Source: Candidatus Gastranaerophilales bacterium
Lineage (GTDB): Bacteria > Cyanobacteriota > Vampirovibrionia > Gastranaerophilales > Gastranaerophilaceae
Length of the DNA stretch: 11,059 nt
NCBI GenBank assembly: GCA_021199975.1
Contig: JAJQHF010000124.1
Location: 1-11,059 of the forward strand
Direction of reading: 5' to 3'
Shown here in pieces: positions 6,326-11,059 of this stretch. The notes under the pieces were generated by a model that saw nothing but the letters and a program-made list of their open reading frames with translations, was not told the origin of the DNA and made no database searches. The translations under genes were made by a program, and so were the position numbers. The first letter of the stretch is position 1. Each line of letters opens with the position of its first letter.

Positions 6326-7699
6326 TTAATTTTTGGCAAGATATTCATTAATGGCTTTTGCCGCACGTTTTCCGGCACCCATTGCATTAATGGCTGTAGA
6401 AGAACCGGTAGGCGCTACATCTCCTCCGGCATATACTCCGTCAACAGAAGTTTCTCCCGTTTCCGCATTAATTATAATATATCCTTTAGGATTAGTTTCC
6501 AAATTCATATTATCTTTAAGCATGGAAGCTTGAATTGTAGGATTAGGTCCGGTTCCTAATGCAACTATAACAGTATCAACATCTAAATCCGTATATTTAC
6601 CTGTAGGCATAGGCTTTCTTCTTCCTGATTCATCAGGTTCACCCAATTCCATAATCTCAAATTTCATGCCATTAACGTAACCGTCTTTGTTATATATTTC
6701 TTTTGGCGCATGTAAGAATTTAAAAATTATACCTTCTTCTTTCGCATGCCTGATTTCTGCCAAACGTGCCGGAAGCTCTGCTTCTGTTCTTCTGTAGACA
6801 ATATATACTTCTTTAAAGCCTATTCTTACAGCCACTCTAGCCGCATCCATTGCAACATTGCCTCCGCCGATTATAGCCGCTTTTTCACCAATTCTTATAG
6901 GGGTAGCTGTTTCTTCAAGATTTGCCTGCATTAAATTTACTCTCGTTAAAAATTCATTGGCAGAATACACCCCGTTCAGATTTTCTCCTTGTATTCCCAT
7001 CATTTTCGGAAGTCCAGCACCTGAACCGATAACAATTGCATCAAAACCGTCATCCTTCAATTGCTTAATTGTAATTGATTTACCGACAATAACATTATTT
7101 ACAAATTTAACACCCATTGATTTAAGGTTGGAAATTTCTTTATCCAAGAAAGTTCTTGGAAGTCTGAAAGGAGGAATACCGTACCTTAAAACACCTCCGA
7201 GTTTATGCAGAGCTTCAAATACAACAACTTCATGTCCTGCTCTTCTTAAATCGGCAGCAGCCGTAATACCTGCACAACCTGAACCTACAATTGCCACTTT
7301 TTTACCCGTTTCTTTAATTTCTTCAACTTTTAAAGAAGTAGCATCACCCACATAACGTTCTAAAGCACCGATTGCAACAGGTTCTGATTTAATTCCGAGT
7401 ACGCATTTCCCTTCACATTGACGTTCTTGAGGGCAAACTCTGCCGCATACCGAAGGTAACAAGCTTGATTCTCTGATTATATCACCTGCTTTTTCTATAT
7501 CGCCCTCTTTCAATGCGTGAATAAATTCGGGGATTTTAATATTTACCGGACATCCCTGAACACATCTCGGATTTTTACAATTTAAGCAACGGCTTGCTTC
7601 AAGTTTTGCTTGTTCATCGGTAAGATTTGATTCCACTGCATCAAAATTTGTGCGTCTTACCATCGGATCCTGTTCATGCTGCATTTGTCTTACTGCCAT
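6326..7699 (-). CDS. gltA: NADPH-dependent glutamate synthase, homotetrameric/GltD-like (NfnB-related) flavoprotein
   Basis: This is a 457-residue iron-sulfur flavoprotein of the GltD family. The N-terminal ferredoxin-like region has CxxCxxxxCxxxC (C38, C41, C46, C50) and a second cysteine set (C85, C89, C95, C99). The FAD-binding fold starts at VAIVGSGCAG (135-144). The NAD(P)H fold is AAIIGGGNVAMDAAR (274-288), with VYRR (301-304) and R312 suggesting NADPH. YAGGDVAPTGSSTAINAMGAG (423-443) closes the FAD site. The family either supplies electrons to glutamate synthase or acts as the large subunit of the bifurcating NADH-ferredoxin:NADP reductase (NfnB). No large glutamate synthase subunit and no NfnA gene is in the window, so the choice stays open. 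The symbol here means the homotetrameric glutamate synthase, not citrate synthase. The ATG at 7699 has AAGGA about 8 bases upstream. The gene is divergent from dapL. Confidence 0.88.
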   Translation of the reverse strand: MAVRQMQHEQDPMVRRTNFDAVESNLTDEQAKLEASRCLNCKNPRCVQGCPVNIKIPEFIHALKEGDIEKAGDIIRESSLLPSVCGRVCPQERQCEGKCVLGIKSEPVAIGALERYVGDATSLKVEEIKETGKKVAIVGSGCAGITAAADLRRAGHEVVVFEALHKLGGVLRYGIPPFRLPRTFLDKEISNLKSMGVKFVNNVIVGKSITIKQLKDDGFDAIVIGSGAGLPKMMGIQGENLNGVYSANEFLTRVNLMQANLEETATPIRIGEKAAIIGGGNVAMDAARVAVRIGFKEVYIVYRRTEAELPARLAEIRHAKEEGIIFKFLHAPKEIYNKDGYVNGMKFEIMELGEPDESGRRKPMPTGKYTDLDVDTVIVALGTGPNPTIQASMLKDNMNLETNPKGYIIINAETGETSVDGVYAGGDVAPTGSSTAINAMGAGKRAAKAINEYLAKN

Positions 7700-7731
7700 A
7701 TTATTTATCCTTTTTTATTTAACTTTACTAA

Positions 7732-7762
7732 ATTATACAATAAATATATCTTCTGCCGTTAA
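7732..7762 (-). promoter_or_regulatory. Promoter of the gltA-like gene
   Basis: On the minus strand a perfect TATAAT (7737-7732) lies 33 bases before the ATG. The best -35 is TTAACG (7762-7757) at a rather long 19-base spacing. Predicted transcription start is near 7725, leaving a leader of about 25 bases that holds the ribosome site AAAAGGA. Confidence 0.45.
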
Positions 7763-7780
7763 AAAATTTTTGCCAAATTT

Positions 7781-7810
7781 TTAACATATGAATAAATGTT
7801 AATGTATAAT
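7781..7810 (+). promoter_or_regulatory. dapL promoter with overlapping inverted repeat
   Basis: TTAACA (7781-7786), an 18-base spacer and a perfect TATAAT (7805-7810) make a good sigma-70-type promoter. The start of transcription would be near 7817, 24 bases before the dapL ATG. The -35 and spacer coincide with an inverted repeat, TTAACAT (7781-7787) and ATGTTAA (7796-7802), separated by 8 bases. This is the usual layout of a dimeric repressor site. No regulator can be named. Confidence 0.5.
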
Positions 7811-7840
7811 ATATTTTGTTGGTATTTATTCGGAGAAATT

Positions 7841-9019
7841 ATGTATATTAATGAAAACTATTTAAAACTTGAAGATAGTTATTTGTTTTCGACTATTGCA
7901 AAAAAAGTAGCGGAGTTTACAAAAAAACATCCTGAAAAAAATATAATAAAATTGGGAATAGGAGATGTTACTCTGCCTTTGCCGCCTATAGTTGTAGAAG
8001 CAATAAAAAAAGCGGCTGATGAAATGGGAGTACAGGAAACTTTTAAAGGTTACGGACCTGAACAGGGTTATGCTTTTTTAAGAGAAGCTGTTCAAAAATA
8101 TTATTTGAGAAAATCCGTTAAGCTTGATGCTGATGAAATATTTATTTCAGACGGTGCAAAAAGTGATTTGGGAAATATTCTTGATATCTTCGGTTTAAAC
8201 AACACTGTTTTAGTACCTGACCCTGTTTATCCGGTTTATGTAGATACAAATGTTATGGCAGGCAGAAAAATAATCTATGCGGATGCAAATGACTCAAACG
8301 GATTTTTACCTCAACCGGATAATAATGTTAAATGCGATATTATATATATATGTTCCCCTAATAATCCTACAGGTGCCGTATATACAAAAGAAGGATTAAC
8401 GAAATGGGTGGAATACGCATTAAAAAATGATGCAATTATACTGTTTGATGCTGCTTATGAGTGCTTTATAAAGTCACCCGAACTTCCTAACAGCATATAC
8501 GAAATTGAAGGCGCCGAAAATTGTGCAATTGAATTTTGTTCTTTCTCTAAAACAGCAGGATTTACTGGAACAAGATGCGGTTATACGGTTATTCCGAAAA
8601 AACTTGTTAAACAAGGTGCTTCTTTAAATAAATTTTGGCTTAGAAGACAAACCACCAAATTTAACGGTGTTCCTTATATTGTTCAAAGAGCTGCAGAAGC
8701 CGTATTTTCAGAAAACGGACAAAAACAAATAAAAGAAAATATTTCATATTACAGTGAGAATGCAAAAATTATAGCTGATACAATGGATAAAAAAGGCATT
8801 TGGTACACGGGCGGAAAACATTCTCCTTATATTTGGTTAAAATGCCCTGATAATATGACTTCTTGGGATTTCTTTGATTATCTCTTAAATAATATAGGAG
8901 TCGTCGGTACACCGGGTTCAGGTTTCGGCAGAAACGGCGAAGGTTATTTCAGATTAACTTCCTTCGGCAATAAAGAAAAAACTATAGAAGCTATGCAAAG
9001 ATTTTCAAATCTGTTTTAA
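7841..9019 (+). CDS. dapL: LL-diaminopimelate aminotransferase
   Basis: This 392-residue PLP enzyme (fold type I aminotransferase) converts tetrahydrodipicolinate directly to LL-diaminopimelate with glutamate as donor, bypassing the succinyl or acetyl branches of lysine synthesis. Visible hallmarks are LGIGDVTLPLPP (38-49), the substrate loop KGYGPEQGY (69-77), CSPNNPTGAVY (171-181), FDAAYECFI (202-210, with D203 and Y206), and the PLP lysine K237 in SFSKTAGFTGTR (234-245). GVVGTPGSGFG near the C-terminus fits too. These residues separate DapL from general aspartate aminotransferases. Start ATG 7841 has GGAG 5 bases upstream; an earlier in-frame ATG at 7796 lies upstream of the -10 box and adds residues not found in the family. 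The gene is monocistronic, with its own promoter and a strong terminator. Glutamate from the divergent gltA-like gene is a plausible functional link. Confidence 0.94.
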   Translation: MYINENYLKLEDSYLFSTIAKKVAEFTKKHPEKNIIKLGIGDVTLPLPPIVVEAIKKAADEMGVQETFKGYGPEQGYAFLREAVQKYYLRKSVKLDADEIFISDGAKSDLGNILDIFGLNNTVLVPDPVYPVYVDTNVMAGRKIIYADANDSNGFLPQPDNNVKCDIIYICSPNNPTGAVYTKEGLTKWVEYALKNDAIILFDAAYECFIKSPELPNSIYEIEGAENCAIEFCSFSKTAGFTGTRCGYTVIPKKLVKQGASLNKFWLRRQTTKFNGVPYIVQRAAEAVFSENGQKQIKENISYYSENAKIIADTMDKKGIWYTGGKHSPYIWLKCPDNMTSWDFFDYLLNNIGVVGTPGSGFGRNGEGYFRLTSFGNKEKTIEAMQRFSNLF

Positions 9020-9026
9020 AAAATTG

Positions 9027-9047
9027 CGGCGGTTTTTTCAACCGCCG
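9027..9047. terminator. Bidirectional intrinsic terminator between dapL and the sda operon
   Basis: CGGCGGTT (9027-9034) and AACCGCCG (9040-9047) form a perfect 8-bp GC-rich stem with a 5-base loop. On the plus strand it is followed by TATTTATTTTTT; on the minus strand by CAATTTTTT. It lies just after the dapL stop (9019) and just past the stop of the minus-strand gene ending at 9051, so it serves both. Confidence 0.88.
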
Positions 9048-9050
9048 TAT

Positions 9051-9374
9051 TTATTTTTTATTTTTTGAACTTATAAAACTTTGTATTTCACCTTTAACAC
9101 TGGGGCGTTCATACCAATCTCTTATAAATCTTTCAAGCCCGAAACAGCTTCCTCTTTCTTTATAACCGTTCATACAATTAAAAGCAGCTTCACACATTCC
9201 TATTTGAACGGTAAATAACGGCTGTTTTGAATTTTTCATATCAATATTGAAGGTAAGACCTCTTACCCTTTTTGAACCGCCGCTAACTAATCCGTCAATC
9301 TCTTTTTTTGAGCATAGAAAATTTATTAAAGACTGTTCTAAAGACGATAATTGCGGATTTTTTCCTTCTGCCAT
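9051..9374 (-). CDS. Protein of unknown function (107 residues), last gene of the sda operon
   Basis: I do not recognise this family. The protein is 107 residues and soluble, with no signal peptide or membrane segment. An N-terminal helix (SLEQSLINFLCSKK, 11-24) is followed by a basic strand region (SKRVRGLTFNIDM, 34-46), a central FTVQIGMCEAAFNC (54-67) and GSCFGLERFIRDWYERPS (75-92), then a C-terminal helix with a Lys tail. Four cysteines (C21, C61, C67, C77) and the motif G-FGLERF-RDWYERPS look under selection, which suggests a real, conserved fold. It starts 12 bases after the sdaAA stop with no strong ribosome site (AAAG only), so translation is probably coupled. It ends at the shared terminator. 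Codon usage matches the neighbours. Link to serine catabolism is by position only. Confidence 0.75.
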   Translation of the reverse strand: MAEGKNPQLSSLEQSLINFLCSKKEIDGLVSGGSKRVRGLTFNIDMKNSKQPLFTVQIGMCEAAFNCMNGYKERGSCFGLERFIRDWYERPSVKGEIQSFISSKNKK

Positions 9375-9386
9375 ACTGCTTTATTC

Positions 9387-10268
9387 TTACTCCAATTTAA
9401 GACCTTCTTTTATTAATATTCCACGTTTTGTAACAGCTAAACCGCCTTGTGAAGTTTCTTTTAGTAAAGGGGACATCAATTGTCCCGTTTGCACCATTGC
9501 ATTAATAACTTCATCAGGCGGTATCTTGCTTTCAACACCTGCTAAAGATAATTCCGCAGCTGTTACTGCATGGACAGCGAAAAAGACATTTCGCTTAACA
9601 CATGGTATTTCAACAAGTCCCGCAACGGGGTCACAGGTTAAACCCAATATATTTTTTAATGCAAGAACTGAGGCATTAATTATTTGAAAATCATCTCCGC
9701 CCAATATTTGAACTGCAGCACCCGCACTCATTGCAGAAGCAACTCCGCATTCAGCCTGACACCCTGCAACGGCTCCTGCCATTGCTACTTTTGAAGAAAT
9801 TACATAGCCTATCGTTCCTGCGGTTATCAAAGCATTAATTTCTTCTTCTTCGCTTAATTTATATTCCTCTGATAAAGAAATAATAACAGATGGCACAATT
9901 CCGCACGAACCTGCCGTCGGACACGCTACAATTTTATTCATTCTAAGATTTTCTTCCGTTGTAGCAAGCGCATATTGAGTTATTTTTTCAAAGATATCCC
10001 CGAATAATGCTTTTTTCTTCTTATATTTTTCTTTAAGTTTAAAACAATCATCCCCGCATAACCCGCTGTATGATTTTTCTTTTGATTTTATTCCGTGTTT
10101 AATTGTTTCTTTCATCACGGTTATATTTTTTAAAGTCTTTTGTCTTACCTCTTTAACAGATATTTCAAAATCAAATGCTTCTTTTTCCTGCATAATTTCA
10201 TAAATTCTTTTATTTTCCGATTTGCAGCAATTTAATAGTTTTTCAAATGTGTTTATGGAATAAATCAA
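9387..10268 (-). CDS. sdaAA: L-serine dehydratase, iron-sulfur-dependent, alpha subunit
   Basis: This 293-residue subunit carries the catalytic 4Fe-4S cluster that deaminates L-serine to pyruvate and ammonia. Recognisable blocks are CPTAGSCGIVPS (116-127), GAVAGCQAECGVASAMSAGA (165-184) and GLTCDPVAGLVEIPCVKRN (209-227). C170, C212 and C223 correspond to the cluster ligands mapped in bacterial serine dehydratases. GQGGLA-like SQGGLAVT (273-280) closes the site. Start is TTG at 10268: GAGG lies 6 bases upstream, and the first 25 residues align with the N-terminal helices of Bacillus-type SdaAA, so a later ATG would cut the domain. It begins one base after the sdaAB stop, with the ribosome site inside the end of sdaAB. 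The enzyme is oxygen-labile, in keeping with an anaerobe. Confidence 0.93.
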   Translation of the reverse strand: MIYSINTFEKLLNCCKSENKRIYEIMQEKEAFDFEISVKEVRQKTLKNITVMKETIKHGIKSKEKSYSGLCGDDCFKLKEKYKKKKALFGDIFEKITQYALATTEENLRMNKIVACPTAGSCGIVPSVIISLSEEYKLSEEEEINALITAGTIGYVISSKVAMAGAVAGCQAECGVASAMSAGAAVQILGGDDFQIINASVLALKNILGLTCDPVAGLVEIPCVKRNVFFAVHAVTAAELSLAGVESKIPPDEVINAMVQTGQLMSPLLKETSQGGLAVTKRGILIKEGLKLE

Positions 10269-10269
10269 T

Positions 10270-10938
10270 TTATGCCTCTAATTTCTTTATGCTTCGGACA
10301 AAATATACATCATCAATTTCTTCAATTTTTTGTATAATTTGCTTAGATATTTCACTATCCAGACAAATACACATTGAAGCAGTCTGTCCTCTCGCATCTC
10401 TGTCACAGTCAAGAGAGGCTATATTAATATTTTCTTGTTGAATTAAAGTTGATACTTTTGAAATCATCCCGGGTTTATCTTTGTAAAAAAGTAAAAGAGT
10501 GTTAAATTCGCCTGAAATTTTTGAAGTAAAATCATCAATTTTAATTATTTCTACATTTCCCGCCCCGATAGAATTACCCGAAATAGTCATATTTAATGAA
10601 CCTTCTAAAATAAAGTCAACCGAATTCGGATGTCTGTCGATATTTTGTTCATATTCAAAAGAATAATCCGTTTTTTTTGCTTCCTGTATAGTAAAAATTT
10701 TTTTTATATTTTCGCTATCCACACCGTAACCCAAAAAACCTGCTAAGAGTCCTTTATCGGTTCCATGACCTCTTCCTGTTTCAGCAAAAGAATTGTAGAG
10801 TTTAAATATAATTCTTTGCGGAATGTTTTTATAAATACTTCTTGCAAGCATCCCAAGCCTAACCGCTCCTGCCGTATGAGAGCTGGAAGGACCTGTCATT
10901 ATAGGTGATATAACATCAAATAAAGAACGCTGCTTCAT
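10270..10938 (-). CDS. sdaAB: L-serine dehydratase, iron-sulfur-dependent, beta subunit
   Basis: This 222-residue partner of SdaAA completes the two-subunit serine dehydratase. The ASB domain opens with SLFDVISPIMTGPSSSHTAG (5-24), a family signature, then SFAETGRGHGTDKGLLAGFLG (50-70), HPNS (103-106) and SIGAGNVEI (123-131). A C-terminal ACT domain (about 146-220) begins NTLLLFYKDKPGMISKVSTL, the fold that senses or binds serine in related enzymes. Length matches Firmicutes-type beta subunits. The ATG at 10938 has no Shine-Dalgarno sequence; a TATAAT box ends only 8 bases upstream, so the message may be leaderless. It is first in the operon sdaAB-sdaAA-unknown. Confidence 0.93.
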   Translation of the reverse strand: MKQRSLFDVISPIMTGPSSSHTAGAVRLGMLARSIYKNIPQRIIFKLYNSFAETGRGHGTDKGLLAGFLGYGVDSENIKKIFTIQEAKKTDYSFEYEQNIDRHPNSVDFILEGSLNMTISGNSIGAGNVEIIKIDDFTSKISGEFNTLLLFYKDKPGMISKVSTLIQQENINIASLDCDRDARGQTASMCICLDSEISKQIIQKIEEIDDVYFVRSIKKLEA

Positions 10939-10946
10939 AATGTTTA

Positions 10947-10975
10947 ATTATAGGTTGTTTATTAAAAATGTGCAA
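10947..10975 (-). promoter_or_regulatory. sdaAB promoter placing transcription start at or next to the ATG
   Basis: On the minus strand there is TTGCAC (10975-10970), a 17-base spacer and a perfect TATAAT (10952-10947). Transcription would begin near 10940, two or three bases before the ATG at 10938. This agrees with the lack of any ribosome site before sdaAB. Confidence 0.45.
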
Positions 10976-10984
10976 AATTTAATA

Positions 10985-11011
10985 TTGACTTTTCAAAAAA
11001 TTCCCTATAAT
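10985..11011 (+). promoter_or_regulatory. Promoter of a gene starting at or beyond the right edge
   Basis: TTGACT (10985-10990) and a perfect TATAAT (11006-11011) have a short 15-base spacer. Downstream the leader is purine-rich, with AAAAGGGG (11037-11044) and AAGG (11051-11054), and the window ends exactly on ATG (11057-11059). A plus-strand gene divergent from sdaAB probably begins here, but only its start codon is visible, so nothing can be said about its product. Confidence 0.5.
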
Positions 11012-11059
11012 ATTAAATCAGGTATTACAACAAAGAGAAAAGGGGCAATTAAGGTTATG

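Noticed and set aside
6302..7355. Plus-strand reading frames at 6302-6559, 6333-6533, 6746-6934 and 6858-7355
   Set aside because: All lie antisense within the gltA-like gene or its edge; they have no ribosome sites and no family resemblance, and the minus-strand protein explains the sequence fully.
7796..7840. Upstream ATG adding 15 residues to DapL
   Set aside because: It lies ahead of the -10 box and lacks a ribosome site; ATG 7841 has GGAG at the right distance and matches family length.
9247..9687. Plus-strand frame of 146 residues
   Set aside because: It is antisense to the 3' part of sdaAA and the unknown gene, has no ribosome site and reads as low-complexity shadow sequence.
10247..10441. 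Plus-strand frame of 64 residues
   Set aside because: Antisense to the sdaAB-sdaAA junction; no support.
1..11059. Insertion sequences, prophage, tRNA or rRNA genes
   Set aside because: No transposase, integrase, terminal repeats, cloverleaf with CCA end or rRNA segments were recognised; gene composition looks uniform by eye.

Overview
The window is AT-rich chromosomal sequence from an anaerobic bacterium. Coding density is high, and most genes are ordinary housekeeping or metabolic genes. Signs of lineage are an LL-diaminopimelate aminotransferase (DapL; known from cyanobacteria and their relatives, plants, chlamydiae and some anaerobes), an exported PBP4-type D,D-carboxypeptidase, a two-iron superoxide reductase (anaerobe or microaerophile) and an oxygen-sensitive Fe-S serine dehydratase. 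A low-GC, gut-type anaerobe such as Gastranaerophilales/Vampirovibrionia ('Melainabacteria') would fit. That is an inference, not a proof.

Left edge (1-413). Reading leftwards off the window is the first 63 codons of a gene whose product matches the N-terminus of Cas12a (Cpf1), the type V-A CRISPR nuclease. The match includes the near-invariant SKTLRFEL-PQGKT block. No ORF call covers it because it is cut by the window edge. It has a clear promoter of its own (TTGTTT-16 bp-TATAAT with an extended -10) and is divergent from a ROK sugar kinase. No CRISPR repeat is visible in the 223-base gap, so the array and any cas1/cas2 would have to lie beyond base 1.

Left-centre, plus strand (414-5804). 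A ROK kinase (glucokinase-like) is followed at 3-base and 1-base spacing by holA and holB, the delta and delta' subunits of the DNA polymerase III clamp loader. The delta' protein carries an unusual insertion of about 40 residues. A small unrecognised gene follows, with its own TATAAT box. Next comes a nitrilase-superfamily amidase, apparently leaderless, that overlaps dacB by one base.

Centre (5805-7795). A desulfoferrodoxin gene (dfx) has its ribosome-binding site buried in the 3' arm of a 15-bp hairpin. It converges on a GltD-like NADPH-dependent glutamate synthase/NfnB-type flavoprotein on the minus strand, with a stem-loop between the two stop codons. That flavoprotein gene and dapL share a divergent promoter region containing a 7-bp inverted repeat that could be an operator.

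Right (7796-11059). dapL ends at a strong bidirectional terminator shared with a minus-strand operon: sdaAB (serine dehydratase beta), sdaAA (alpha, TTG start), then an unrecognised 107-residue gene. sdaAB looks leaderless. At the right edge, a divergent promoter and purine-rich leader end exactly on an ATG, probably the start of the next plus-strand gene.

Metabolic links are plausible but inferred. Glutamate from the GltD-like enzyme is the amino donor for DapL. LL-DAP feeds lysine and peptidoglycan, and DacB trims peptidoglycan. The candidate for an exciting system is the Cas12a-family gene at the left edge; everything else is mostly standard, with interesting regulatory detail.
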